A DNA stretch of 64,000 nucleotides from Sorex araneus (taxonomy: Eukaryota; Chordata; Mammalia; Eulipotyphla; Soricidae): positions 214,798,500 through 214,862,499 of the forward strand of contig NC_073304.1 in assembly GCF_027595985.1 (NCBI RefSeq), given 5' to 3'. How positions within the stretch are numbered: the stretch's first letter is position 1; every line of letters begins with the position of its first letter. Both the position numbers and the translations under genes were made by a program. Under the pieces are notes generated by a model. It saw only the letters and a list, made by a program, of their open reading frames with translations, searched no databases and was not told the origin of the DNA. Positions 41,100-52,884 of the stretch are shown here, piece by piece.

Positions 41100-41665
41100 G
41101 ATCCAAACTCTGCACCCGAATTAAAGAATTTGTTGGGGGTAGAGATTACCACATCCACACAGGCCCGCCTACATAAGAATGAGAAGGGCGCAGGGGATTA
41201 TTTGCATCACTGAGACCGAAAATTAAGCCAAATTCGATTCGCTTTCAAGTCGAAGCGGCACTTGGCGGATCCTCGAGGACTCAGCGCCGGTACCCAGCGG
41301 GACGCGCGGAGCCGAGCCGGAGCCGGGAGCTGCGCGCTCTGGCTGGCGCTCGGGGAGCCGGGGCGGGGGTGGGGCGCCCCCAGGACCCCCCTGCTTCAGG
41401 GGTGTATCCCTCTGCACCCCTCGACTCCTGCCGGGCATGCCTCCACTCCCCGGGCTAGAGATGAAGGCCCCGGAGCCGCCCGGCGCCCCTCACCCAGCGC
41501 TCCCCGGGGACCGCTGCCGGCCGCAGCACAGGGCCACACGCAGTATTTGGCGTTTTCAAAGGGAAAGTTCGCTGGGAGCGCGGGTTCTCCGGGAAGCGGG
41601 GCTTTTGGGGGGCAGCATGTTCTCAGGCTCTGTGCCCTGAGACGGTGCCCCCGGGACTAGTGGGG
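41100..41665. promoter_or_regulatory. CpG-rich island with octamer motif
   Basis: 41225-41660 is GC- and CpG-rich (GGGACGCGCGGAGCCG and others). It directly follows an AT-rich block carrying a perfect octamer ATTTGCAT near 41200 and AAATTAAGCC. The combination looks like a promoter or developmental enhancer. No coding gene starts here that I can support; an ORF at 41262-41660 (132 codons) is Arg/Pro/Gly-rich and likely chance. Confidence 0.4.
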
Positions 41666-42178
41666 AGAAGAGTGGGGCGCCGCTCGAGGTCGCTGCTTTG
41701 GGGCCCTTGTTCTCCGCGTCCTGGAGAATGACTCTAACCTCTGCAGAAACTTGGGGCTGGGTTCCCCAGAATCTTGCCCTTTTCCTGCCCAGACCAGAGC
41801 CTCAGCCATCTCCCTCGTTAAATCGCTCCAGGAAAGCGGCTTCTTGGAATCTGGTCCAGAAAGAGATTTTTGGGGGCAGGGTACGAGTTCTCGGGCTCAG
41901 CCGGGGCCCAAGTTGGGGCTGAGAGAAGGGGTTCTGGAGTAAAGGATGGCTCCCAAGACCTCCCCTCCTCCAGTACCAGGACCACCCAGCGTAGGTCCAA
42001 TTTCCCCCTTAAAGAGCCCCAAGAAGGGCTGAAGTGAGGGATCACACGCCCGCAACTGGGCCTCTCTCCCCTTCCCCCTTCCTGGGGACTGAGAAGTGTC
42101 AGTCTCCTCCAAAGAAAGAAGACAGGAGATAGTCCCCAGAACCTTGGGCTCACCTGCTTCCCCCATTCCCCCACCCCC

Positions 42179-42180
<2 letters not shown>

Positions 42181-42268
<88 letters not shown>
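42181..42268. repeat. Compound (CT)n(CA)n microsatellite
   Basis: About 54 bp of CT followed by about 34 bp of CA. Confidence 0.97.
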
Positions 42269-42270
<2 letters not shown>

Positions 42271-42699
42271 CCTGTGCCAGCACTTGGCTGGCCCCTTAGA
42301 GTGTGGAATCTGAGGTCTGTCCAAATGTCCCAGATTACTCTGTGCTAACGTGTCTGTGGTGTTGTCACACCGCACCAGAGGAGATGGGAAAGAACGGAAC
42401 TCAAGAAAAGGAAAAGGAAAACACACCAGCTTTGTTTCGACTTAAAAAAAAAAAAAAAGAGAAGCAACAAATTCTGGGTGGGTCTCTAGTCCTGCTTCTA
42501 GTCTTTATTCTGATCAGAGATGAAATTCAAGTTCATGAAGCTTTGGGCTCATTCTCAGTGTTTGGGTTTATAAGCAACAGCCCGATCTTCTACTATTCCA
42601 TCAGCAGAGATGGGAGATTTCTCCATGCCCCAAGCAGCTTGTGGACTTGCATATTGGGGAGCGGGGGCGGCGGGAGGCAGGCAGGCGGATGGGGTTGGG

Positions 42700-42950
42700 A
42701 AGGGGCTTCTTTGCTTCTACGTATGGACAAAGGGAGTCTGACGAATTCCCAGCAAGAGTTAACAGCTCAGGGGAAGCGAAACTTCCAGACAATCAACTAT
42801 TGTTCGGTGGAAGAAAAGCCGAACAATGGCTGCGGCTGATTTCCCCTGATATTGGCCGAGCTGCCCGACAAGTTTTGGCGTCTGAGAAGGACAACCTGGC
42901 TGCAGAGCTGGGAGACGCCTGTCTGTATCCGCGCCATCCTGAAGACCCCA
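42700..42950. promoter_or_regulatory. Candidate enhancer with inverted SOX-type motifs
   Basis: ACAAT cores occur at 42789-42793 (plus), 42799-42803 (as ATTGT) and 42823-42827 (plus). ATTGTTCGG (42799-42807) and CCGAACAAT (42819-42827) are exact reverse complements, 11 bp apart. The region is repeat-free. Confidence 0.3.
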
Positions 42951-43317
42951 GCCCCATTGTCCTCCTGCCTGCTTGAGGCGACTTTCCTGTATCCTCAAGT
43001 CTCCTCATTTCTTTCGCTCCAACTCAGCCCTTCCCTATAGCTCTGGTGCTCTCCGTCCATCTGTCCCCGACACCCTTCATGTCTAGGCTGGGGTGAGGGT
43101 GTTTCTCTGGATTTGACCCCTCAGGTCTGGGAGACGGGGGAGAAGCAGCCACCGGTCATAGGTGCCGTCCAGCTTCAAGCTTTTGGGGGAGTGGCTGCTC
43201 ACTGAGTGGCTGCTAACCTGCCTTTTCTGCTGGGTGTTTGGGGGGCCCTTCTGAGCCTGCCTGGTGGAACAGACCTAAGGAGGAACAACCCCCTCCATTC
43301 GCCCCCATTTGGGAGAG

Positions 43318-43484
43318 GGTGGTTTGGGCTTACACCTCAGTGCTCCTCGGGGATTACTTCCGTCTCTGCACTCAGGAATTACTCCTGAAGAGGTTCGGGG
43401 GACTGTTTGTGGTGCCAGCGATCAAACTCGGGTCTGCCTTTGGCCAGGCAAGTGCCTTACCTGCTTGTATTATTGCTCTAGCCC
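43318..43484 (-). repeat. Diverged SINE
   Basis: CTCTGCACTCAGGAATTACT core, ends TATTGCTCTAGCCCC. Confidence 0.8.
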
Positions 43485-43806
43485 CACATTCCCGTACATT
43501 TTGAAATAACATCCCCTTGCTTCCCTCCTGAAAGGGACATCCCAGTAGGCCAGCAAAGAAGAGGTTTTTTATTTTGTTTCGGTTGAGTTTCCTTGGCTCT
43601 TGTGTGGGAAATAAAATAAAAAATCCCGGTTGAGGTTCCAACTCAGACTTCTCAGACTTCTCAGACTTCGGCTTTATGCTGCCTAAGGAAGGGGTGGGAC
43701 AGGGTGAGTTGCTGGATCGGGGGAGCCAGTTCAGAGCACTGGAACCTGGAGGGACAGGAGGAGTATGAGGAATCCAGTGTCACTTTACTTAAAGAAAGAA
43801 ATACAG

Positions 43807-43955
43807 GGTCTGGGGACGGGAGAAGTAGTACAGTGGATAAGGCACTTTCCTTGCACTATCCATATGGTCCCCCGAGCCTGTCAGGAGTAATCCCTGACTG
43901 AAGAGCCTGGAGTAACCCCCAATCACCACCTGGTGTGACCCCAATAACAACACAA
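43807..43955 (+). repeat. SINE with internal deletion
   Basis: B-box region missing between TTCCTTGCAC and CCATATGGTCCCC. Confidence 0.72.
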
Positions 43956-44581
43956 AAAACAGTGTCTCCTGACTCTCTAGAAATAAAACGATCCTGTTTG
44001 GTATGACTTACTAGTTACTCTTTGGGCCTGGGAATGCTCAAGAAATTTTCCATATAAATGAATGGTAATACTGTTCCCAGACCCCAAAAAAGTCCACCTA
44101 CCAAACGCCATCAAGTAGGAATGTTTTACTTTTGGAAAGCAGGGATGGTGATGGGGGACCTGTAAATACCAACAGGCTACTGAATCAGGGAAGGAAATGA
44201 AAGGCGGCAAAAGTGAAATAAGAAAATCAGAAAGAACAAAAGCTCCTTACCGCAAGATGGATTCACTCTTTCAAGTACTGTGAAGAGACTAAGGGAGAGA
44301 AAGTGAACTCTTTCTGTTCGGCTCCAAGTCCCCCCTTCATTTTTTCCCTTAGAAACACCCACAACGTTTCCTAGGGCCAAACACAGGCACAATCCCATCT
44401 CCCAATCCTTCTCTGCTTATCTCTGCTTAGACAGCAGGTAGGGGGTTCAATGTCAGCTTGGAATCCCAGATTCTTCCCCGTTCCCCCACCCCCCACACAC
44501 CATTCATTGCTTTGGCCCAGGGAAGGCATTTGGTGAAGGTGGGGGAGGTTCAGAGCAGACAGGTCATTTTTGTATTTCTAA
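43956..44581. other. Unique sequence, nothing recognised
   Basis: No ORF or repeat that I can support. Confidence 0.55.
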
Positions 44582-44765
44582 GTTTTTTTTCTTTTTTGGG
44601 TCACACCCAGTGATGCTCAGTGGTTATTCCTGGCTCTGCACCCAGGAATTTCTCCTGGTGGTGCAGTGGTGGTGGTGGTGGGACCATATGGGATGCTGGG
44701 GACTGAACACAGGTTGGCAGTGAGCAAAACAATCGCCCCTATCTACTGTACTATCACTCTGATCC
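44582..44765 (-). repeat. SOR-type SINE with GGT expansion
   Basis: An extra GGTGGTGGTGGTGG run was inserted before the GACCATATGGGATGCTGG part. Confidence 0.82.
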
Positions 44766-45066
44766 CCCTAAATTATTTTAAAGTAAATTTCATCTCCACA
44801 AAACCACCATGGCAAAAAGGTTTTTTATAATGTAGACTATGCTGGGCTATTCCCACAGTATTATTGTTTCCACCTACCAGAAGATCCCAGAAGATCACTG
44901 GGAACATGGGGACTGGAGGGGAAAAAAAATTCCAAACCAGTCCGACTCCAGGATGCATGGCAGAGCTTGAATCTGCATCTTAAAGATAAAAATCAAATTT
45001 CAGAGGCTTCAGTAGTGGAAGACTAGACTTACCAGGTCAACCTAATCAATATTCAATATATATGCT

Positions 45067-45233
45067 ATTTAGGGGGCTACACCCAGTGATGCTCAGGGCT
45101 TACTTCCAGCTCTAATCTTCCATTAGTGATCACTCCTGGTGGAGCCGGGAGGGAGGGAGGGGGTGCTGGGGATGGAACCCAGGCTGCTGCATGGAGGCAA
45201 GTACCCTACCTGCTGTGCTATTTCTCTGTCTCC
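45067..45233 (-). repeat. Diverged SINE
   Basis: CTACACCCAGTGATGCTCAG to GTGCTATTTCTCTGTC, with a GGGA-rich insertion. Confidence 0.72.
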
Positions 45234-45239
45234 CAGCAT

Positions 45240-46100
45240 AATTTTTTATTCTACAATAATTAGCTTTCTCAGGTCCCTGTAGATATTGCAAGTGACTAAA
45301 ATATTTCAATATCAGCATGTATATATAAGACACCTGATTTTCTAAGCAAGAAACCTTATGAAACCAGCACTTGAGAAAGCAAGACCAGTGCCCCCTCCCC
45401 CCAGCCAACTGAGAGCACTCCCTTAATTTAAGGTCAGGCTTTCCAAAAAGGAATACAAGATTTGTGTCTCTAGAGAGGCTCCCTATTACTTAGAAAGGAT
45501 TATGTGGGATTCCGTTTATGAGAGCAAATTGTATTTCACACATGAGTCACCTTGAATGACCCAATAATTAATTAAAACCATGTCCTGCAGGGGACAATTT
45601 ATTACATTCAATGGCTTTATATGAGTGAGGTGTAGCTGGGAAATGGGAACCTTGGAAGATCTTCTGTGATGTCCTCCCTGCTTTCCACACTGGCTCCGAA
45701 GGGTTACCTCTGCAGTCGCTTCCAGAAAGCAATTTGGGGGGTGGGGTGTAAATGGCTTGGAGGGATAGAGACAAAGAGCCTTGTGGATGGGATCCCTGCA
45801 GCCACTATAATCAGGTTCCCTGGTCTATTTTCGAAAGTTCCTTTTTGAGAGACGGGGCTTTGGAACTGGGTCACGCAACAAAAACTCTGGAAAGAGGAAA
45901 GGTGTTGGGGATGGGGGTCCTGAGACTCATAGCTGAGAACAAATTCTGCCCTCTGGTTTCTAGGGAAGAAAAGAGGAGGGGGCCATCATCTGCTGCTTTT
46001 TCTGCTGAAGGTAACAGCTCAGGTCAAGCAACTCTGTCTCTGCCTCTCGTCTCTGTCTCTGTCTCTCTCTCCTGCTCTTTATCTCTCTCTCCTCTCTCAC
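45240..46100. other. Repeat-free AT-rich block
   Basis: 45540-45640 has clustered AT-rich homeodomain-like motifs (CAATAATTAATTAAAACC, ACAATTTATTACATTCAATG). Nothing coding is seen. It could be a non-coding regulatory element; conservation is unknown. Confidence 0.3.
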
Positions 46101-46104
46101 ACAC

Positions 46105-46560
46105 CTTTTATTTTGGAGGGGGAGGGGTTGCCGTGCACCTGGTGGTGCTGGGGCTTACTCTTGGCTCAGAAATCACTGCTGGTGGGGCTCAGGAGACTAT
46201 ATGAGGTGCTGGGGATGGAACTTGGGATTGGCTGTGTGCAAGGCAAGAACCTTCCCTGCTATCCTATCTCTCAGGCTCCTGTGTCTCTCTCTGGTTTGGG
46301 AAAGGCGATATCCTGGGGAGGGGAGGGGGCTTCTCCCAGACAGAAGACCAGTCTAAGGTTGGAGGCAGGTTCCTCTCTCAGCAAAGTCCTCAGCTTCTCT
46401 TGGTCCACCACCTCCTAAGAAGGAAACCACCAGGAGCTGGAGAAATAGTCCAACGGGTAGGACATTGGCTTGCACACGGCCCACTCAGGTTTGATCCCCA
46501 GCATCCCATATGGGTCCCCAAGCATTGCCTGAGTGCCCAGAAACAAAGAAACAAACAAAA
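46105..46560. repeat. Two diverged SINEs
   Basis: Minus copy at 46105-46276 and plus copy at 46434-46560, the latter missing the GGAGTAATTCCTGAG part. Confidence 0.68.
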
Positions 46561-47162
46561 GTAAAGCACCATTTGCTAAGCCCTGGGCCACAGTCAGCCT
46601 CCCCCAGCCTGTTTGTCCCTAGCATTCCCCTGGGAGGGGGGATAGTCCTCTGATGAGCTCTGGAGGAGTTCTCATAAGTGAGAAGACTGAAGGTCATCTC
46701 AGTGACACACATCTGGGAAAATGTGTCAGCGTGGGGACAGAAGTTCCAGCTCCCCTCAGGAGCAGGAAGAAGTCACAGATGGCAGAACTGTGACTGGCTA
46801 CACCACACTGGAAATGCATTTCACTCCTAACCGGTTCTTTTCAGGGCATCCCAAGGCAGGACTTGAACAGCTCTGCCCCAGGCGCAGCAATCTGGCCTCT
46901 AGTTCTGAGCAGTGAGAAAGTGAGAAGCCAAAGCACCATCGGAGGATCCCAATCTGGGCCCTGGAAGTGGGAGCCAGAGGGAGGCCCCCATTCAAAGAGC
47001 ACCAAGGAAAGCAAAGAGGGCTTGGGGGCCCAGGTCCTTGGAAATTGCTGGGCTCATGCGCACAGTAACTGACTGGCTGCAGTCAACAGTGAGGCAGAAC
47101 TGTAGAAAAAAGTGGTTTGGGTCAGCAGAGAGCAGTTGTATGTATGATAATACATATGGATC
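46561..47162. other. Unique sequence, nothing recognised
   Basis: 600 bp with no supportable feature. Confidence 0.55.
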
Positions 47163-47336
47163 TGTTTAGGAGGAGTTAGACCACACCCAGTGGTACTCAG
47201 GTGCTGCTCCTGGCTCTGTGCTCAGGAATGACCCCTGGTAGTATTTTTGGGGACCATACACAGTGCAGGGGATCTCACTGGGGTCTGCCACACCCAAAAG
47301 GTAAGCACCTTAACCCCTGTACTGCCTCTCTGAACC
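47163..47336 (-). repeat. Diverged SINE
   Basis: CCACACCCAGTGGTACTCAG to CTGCCTCTCTGAACC. Confidence 0.7.
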
Positions 47337-47400
47337 TAATAATAATCATTTTCAAAGATGGATTGGCTTAGGTTTTAAAACAAATAATAAATGGAATGAA

Positions 47401-47568
47401 TGGGGCTGGAGCGATAGCACAGCGGGTAGGGTGTTTGCCTTGCATGAGGCCGACCCAGGTTCGATCCTCAGCATCCCATATGGTCCCCCGAGCACTGCCA
47501 GGAGAAATTCTTGAGTACAGAGCCAGGAGTATCCCCTGTGCATCACCAGGTGTGACCCCCAAAAAAAT
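47401..47568 (+). repeat. SOR-type SINE, near consensus
   Basis: GGGGCTGGAGCGATAGCACA and CGGGTAGGGTGTTTGCC are intact; the tail is CCCCCAAAAAAA. Confidence 0.93.
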
Positions 47569-47611
47569 GGCATGGAAAAAATAGAGAAGAGGTAGCTATT
47601 ACAGGAAAGTT

Positions 47612-48055
47612 AGGGGGTGGAGAGAGAAAACAGGAGTTAAGGCACTAGCCTTGCACATGCAATACCAGTTTCATCCCTGGTACTGCATATGGTCCCCAGA
47701 GCATCACCAGGAGTGATCCCTGAGCACAGAGACAGGAGTAAGGTCTGAACACCTACAGGTATGGCCCAAAACCAAAGAACAGAACCAAAAGGAAAGAAGA
47801 GTTGGGAAATAGTGAGCAAATGCAATCTGTAAACTTTGTTTATCATGATTTGAATAAACTAATTGCAAAAAGACTTCTTTATGTTTTTACTTATTTTTGG
47901 TTTTGGACCTGGCCATCTTCAGGGCTTACTCCTGGATCTGCTCTCAGATATTACTACTGGAAGGATTTAGGGGACCATATAGGGTGCTAGGAATCAAACC
48001 CATGTTGGCTGCATGCAGGCAAGCACCTTACCAACTGTACTATCTCTTTAGCCCC
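47612..48055. repeat. Two diverged SINEs
   Basis: Plus copy at 47612-47782 and minus copy at 47890-48055. Confidence 0.68.
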
Positions 48056-48394
48056 TGTAAAAAAACAAATTTGAAACAATTGAAAACACTGAAGCAAATA
48101 TGTATTAAGGGATTGTTAATTCCCTTGTATGTGATAATCATGCAATAAAAGCAATCACACAGAGGTCATATATATATGTATATCAAAGAAAATGTAAAAG
48201 GAAAATGAAAACTTTATTTGCCAAAGATTTAAACCGAGTTTTCCTTTTTTGGTGGAGTTGGGGGTATTGATGGTGATATCTATGATTTGTTTTAAAACAC
48301 TCCAGAGGGTAGGTAGGGAAAACTTAAATAATATGGGTTGAATGATGAGTACAAAGGGTTATTATTTTCTGTATACATGTGATTGTCTTATAGC

Positions 48395-48672
48395 CTACTT
48401 CTCCTCTGGGAGAACCTGGCAAACTACCGGGAGTTTCCTGCCCACATGAGAGAGCCTCGCAAGGTCCCCATGGTGTATTAATATGCCAAAACCAGTAACA
48501 AGCCAGGGCTCATTCCCCTGACCCTGAAAGAGTCTCCAATGCAGCATAATTGGGAAGGATGAGTAGTAGAGAGGCTTCTAAAATCTCTGGGCTAGAATGA
48601 ATGGAGACGTTACTGAGACCACTTGAGAAATTTGACGATCAACGGGATGAGGATGATGATGATGATGATGAT
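48395..48672 (+). repeat. Second-family SINE body (head missing) with GAT-repeat tail
   Basis: TACTTCTCCTCTGGGAGAAC, CCCCATGGTGTATTAATATG, CAAAACCAGTAACAA and GATCAACGGGATGA match the 20444-20878 body in sense orientation. The tail has become (GATGAT)n at 48647-48672. Confidence 0.75.
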
Positions 48673-48698
48673 ATGATTTGTTGTTAGAAACAACTGAA

Positions 48699-48908
48699 GG
48701 GCCAGAGAGACAGTACAAGGAGTTTAGATGCTTGCCTTGCCATGTGACTGACTCCAGTTTCATCCCCAGCACACGATTCCTGAGCATCCCCAAGCACCCA
48801 AGCACCACTGAGAGCAAATAATCTTGAGCACAGAGAAAGGAGTAGCCCTCAGGCACTACTAGATGTGGGCCAATCCCCCAAGTGTTCCCCCAGAAAAAAG
48901 AAAAGAAG
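48699..48908 (+). repeat. Diverged SINE with insertions
   Basis: GGGCCAGAGAGACAGTACAA to a CAGAAAAAAGAAAAG tail. Confidence 0.65.
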
Positions 48909-48936
48909 ATCAATAAAGTTGTAATGTGCAACTCAG

Positions 48937-48938
<2 letters not shown>

Positions 48939-48979
<41 letters not shown>
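48939..48979. repeat. (CA)n microsatellite
   Basis: About 20 CA units. Confidence 0.97.
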
Positions 48980-48983
<4 letters not shown>

Positions 48984-49325
48984 TCATCTTGATTTCAAGG
49001 ACCATGCTTTGGAGGGCCACCCAAGATCAGAAGCCCAGGCCCTTCTTCTACTCAGCAGTAGGTCACATGCCTCACCCATGCAAGGCATGAAACAGCCACT
49101 TACCCCAACCCCCGCCCCTGCCATGATATTCATTGCTGAGGTGCCTCTGATCCCTACAACTGGACTGTGGGAGGCTGAGAGTAGAGACCCTGACCATCAC
49201 CTATGGGTGACAGTGCCCACACCCACCTCTCTCAGTTGCTCCTGTGATCTCCGCTCTGGATGAAGAACCTTGGAGCAGGGGAGGGAGCTGAGCTTGGTCT
49301 GCACCTCTGCACTTCCAGAGGTAAA

Positions 49326-49690
49326 GGGTTGGAGCCATAGTACAGTTGTTGGAGTGTTTGCCTTGCACACAGAGAACCCTGGTTCGAGCACCCGCAGGGG
49401 GTGGGCAAAAATAAATAAATAAGTAAGTAAAGTCATAAGGGTTAGTGGTCAAAAAATAGTGCACAAGGTGTTCCTTCATTTGGGAGCCCAGGTTTCATTT
49501 TTCTCAAGTTCTTTTATTGCACAACTATATTAGGTCTTTATTTTTACTCATTTTGTGTGTGTGGTGATTTTGAGCCACGTGGGCGGTGCTTGGGGGCTGA
49601 TCCTGGGGGGATGGTGTGCTCAGGGGATGCTATGCAGCAGGGAATGGAACCTGGAACCTCCAAAGGCAGAGCTCCAACCCTTTGAGCCTC
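49326..49690. repeat. SINE head fragment and old minus copy
   Basis: Plus head at 49326-49395, whose tail is now an AAATA/AAGT repeat, and a minus relic at 49550-49690. Confidence 0.58.
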
Positions 49691-50453
49691 CTTCCTACCC
49701 TTTAGCACTATTGTAAAAAAAGAGATACAGTCCCGTGTGCTTAAAAACAAACAAACAAAAACGAATCTGACAACATGGTGTCTGAGTAGGAAGAGAAAAT
49801 GAGGTGCTCAGAGCTGGATTTGGAGCTATCAAGAGCCCATGTTGGGGGTCCAGTCTTCACACTTCATCCTCAGGTGAGTCCGTGACCCTTCGTGGAAGCG
49901 CACGGGAACTGTACACTTCTGTGGCGAGGCTGGTGGAAGTACTCTGGGATGCTCCCCTCACCCCAGCACAGTGCCTCGGAGAAGATGGGTGGTCTAGTAA
50001 GAGCCCGAGGGGCTACTACATTGGGATGGAGGAGTCTGCGGAGTGGAGCGCCAGGCCTGGGAGTGGGGGGAGCGGAGGGACCACGGGCAAACTCGGGTTG
50101 TACAGAAGCGCAAGCCTACCTAGGACACGCTAAGCGAGTTTGGATCCAGAAGGAACTTGCATCCTGAGACATCTCCTCCCCTTCACGATAAAAGACCTGG
50201 AATGAGTGAGGTGCTTAGCGGCCCAGAGAGGGTTCTGTGGAGAGCTGGGAAGAGGGACCCGGGATTCCAACGTCTCTAGGTTAGAGACTCTCCTGAGCCA
50301 GCAGTGGAGTCGCCCCCCTCTGCCCTAGGGAAAGGCTGACCAGGTGCTTACACAGCGGAAGGAAAGGAAACTAATCTCCTGGAACAAAAGGAGCGGGGTA
50401 GGGAGTGGGGCTGGTGTTTGGGATCCTTCTGCGCTCCTTTTCTTTCTCCTTTT
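49691..50453. other. Unique sequence, moderately GC-rich
   Basis: Overlapping short ORFs at 49804-50167 lack recognisable motifs. CpGs are locally frequent (49890-50130). Otherwise nothing recognised. Confidence 0.5.
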
Positions 50454-50640
50454 ATCTTTTATTTTGAGCTACACCACCTGATGACAATGCTCTTGTCTGT
50501 GCTCTGGGGACAATATGTGACACTGGGGATCTAACTGGGGTCAGCCTGACACTGGGGATCTAACTGGGGTCAGCCTGCAAGTAAAGTGAACTCCCTACCC
50601 ACTGTCTATCCACTGTCTATCGCTATCGCTCCTGCCGCTC
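50454..50640 (-). repeat. SINE relic with tandem duplication
   Basis: A 29-bp unit (TGACACTGGGGATCTAACTG and nine more bases) is repeated exactly at 50518-50546 and 50547-50575. A second short duplication CCACTGTCTAT lies at about 50600-50622. Confidence 0.7.
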
Positions 50641-50846
50641 CTCTTCTTGATGCAAAGTTAAAGGGGTCCTCTTGGTCCCTCTGAATCCGCCTACCTGGAT
50701 GGGGGCCTGGCCCCTCTGATTTCAGGCCACATGCTGCTGTGAGAAGAAGGCAGGTAAAAGGGTTCAAGTGCCCCCTGCCCCCAGCATGCACTCCTGGGAC
50801 AATGGCAATGGTTCTTGAGGCACAAATAGCTATATAAAAACATGCA

Positions 50847-51043
50847 GGTGTGCAAGAGAGATAGTACAGGGGTCAAGACTCTTGCCTTGCGCACAACTGA
50901 CCCTGATTTGACTATTGGCACCACATATGGTTTCCCAAGCACAATTAGGAGTGATCCCTGAGTGCAGAGCTGGAAGTGATCCCTGAGCACTGCCAGGAGT
51001 GATCCCTGAGCACAGAACCAAGAGTCCCACCCCCCAAATACCA
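50847..51043 (+). repeat. Diverged SINE with internal duplication
   Basis: The AGTGATCCCTGAG segment occurs three times, lengthening the copy. Confidence 0.68.
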
Positions 51044-51269
51044 TGCAGGTGGAGTGTGCAGGGAGTGGACAGATCTGAGGGAGGCTGGTGTGGAGGATTC
51101 CCATCCATGGACAAAGACCACCCAATCCCTGCCTGCATCACCTCCCATACACACACAGACAGGCAGCAGATCTGAGGAGCAGTGCTAGAATCTTGGGTTT
51201 ATTGAGGGTTAGAAGCGGTCGAGAGATGGGGTCTGCTCTCCCTGGGACTCCTCACTCCTATTTGTTTTT

Positions 51270-51483
51270 AGGTTTTGGATTTGCCTTTTTTGGGGGGGGG
51301 TGTGTTTGTGTGTGTTTGGTTTTTTGGACCACACCAAAGGTGTTGAGGGTTTACTCCTAACTCTGTGTTTAGGGTTCATTCCTGGTAGTGCTCAGAGGAC
51401 CCTAGGTGGTAGCAGGGATCAAATCCAGGTCAGTTATGTGCAGGGCAAGTGCCTGACTGACCTGCTGAACTATCGCTCTGGCC
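51270..51483 (-). repeat. Diverged SINE
   Basis: GT-rich tail then CCACACCAAAGGTG to GAACTATCGCTCTGGCCC. Confidence 0.7.
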
Positions 51484-51545
51484 CTCCATTAGGGTCTCAG
51501 GTGAACCCTGCTCCAAGAAAAGTTGCTAGGTTGACCTCAGGACTT

Positions 51546-51712
51546 GTTTTGTTTTGGATTTTGAGCTGCACCCAGTGGTGCTCAGGACTTAACCCTGCAC
51601 TCAGAGATTCCCTCTTGGCTTGGCTCAAAGGATCATACGGAGTGCTGGGGATCTAATCTGGGTCAACTGTGTGCAAGGCAAAAGCCTTGGCCCTCTGTAC
51701 TATCTCTCCTAC
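51546..51712 (-). repeat. Diverged SINE
   Basis: GCTGCACCCAGTGGTGCTCA to CTGTACTATCTCTCC. Confidence 0.75.
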
Positions 51713-52590
51713 CCTTACCCGTGCTTGCCTAGTAGACCAGTCTCAACCTCTTAGGAGCTGATGCTGGAAAAACACCTTGAACTTGGGTCACTGACATACT
51801 CACATCCCAGGAGGTTTTACTATTGGGGCGGGTCACATACAGGGGCCATTACAGACAGTTCTAACATCACCTCCCTGCCCAGCTCTCACTGCTCAATTGC
51901 TGCAGTGGGTAACTGGCTCCCACAGAATGACCTCCAAGGACCTTACCAGATCCCAATACCAATGACTAGTCTGGGTAATGAAAGAATTTTGGGGCCTCCC
52001 ATTCTTGAAGTGTGGGGAGAGAGGGAAAATCCCCATTAAAGACAGCTTTACTATATGATTTCGTAAGAGCAAGTTTCTAGATCCTTAACTCCTCTTGTGA
52101 GGTTTTATGCAGTTTTACACAGGACTTGGGACTTGGTCTCCAAGGTCACCAAGTCCTACTCTGGATATTAAGCAAGATGAGGGGAGAGCTAAAATTCCTT
52201 GTCTCTGGAGGAAGATTTCAGATTTGGGGCCAATAGCAGCAATAGTCCCCTCCACTCCAGGACAAAATGGTAGCACCTACGGAGGCCAAATATTATATGT
52301 GTATACACCTTAGCAAATATATCCGTTTACTGTTTTTCCTGTTAATCTCCCAAAACAGCTTCCCACTGACTCAATGCTTCTTTTTCCTTTAACAAGAAAT
52401 TATACTTAAGGTAATGACTTGAGGGAGTGATTCGTTTTCCTGGGCTGCTTCTACATATATAGGAAGAATGCACGTCTTTAAACTTATGGTTTTCATCTCT
52501 CCTATGTCTTTTATTACAGGAGGTGTCTCAGGCAAGAACCTAAAAGGATAGAGGGAAAATAATTTTTCTTCCCTATGTCACCAATTTAAG
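51713..52590. other. Unique sequence, nothing recognised
   Basis: About 880 bp without a supportable gene or repeat. Confidence 0.55.
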
Positions 52591-52604
52591 AATGGGTGTT
52601 TTTT

Positions 52605-52781
52605 GGGGCTGGAGCGATAGCACAGCGGGTAGGGCATTTGCCTTGCACGCGGCCAACCCGGGTTTGAGTCCCAGCATCCCATAGGGTCCCCTGAGCACAG
52701 CCAGGAGTAATTCCTGAGTGCAAAGCCAGGAGTAACCCCTGTGCATTGCTGGGTGTGACCCAAAAAACAACAACAACAAAA
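52605..52781 (+). repeat. SOR-type SINE, near consensus
   Basis: Flanks AAGAATGGGTGTTTTTT and AAGAATGGGTTTTTTTG. The tail has an AAC trinucleotide repeat. Confidence 0.94.
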
Positions 52782-52884
52782 AAGAATGGGTTTTTTTGTT
52801 TGTTTTGTAAAGCAGTATTTCTAAATAGTGTTTGGAACATGATGAACATACATATGGCTAGTTTTCAGGCCAATTTCAAATACT

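Noticed and set aside
41262..41660. 132-codon ORF in the CpG island
   Set aside because: CpG islands lack stop codons by composition; the Arg/Pro/Gly-rich product has no recognisable motif.
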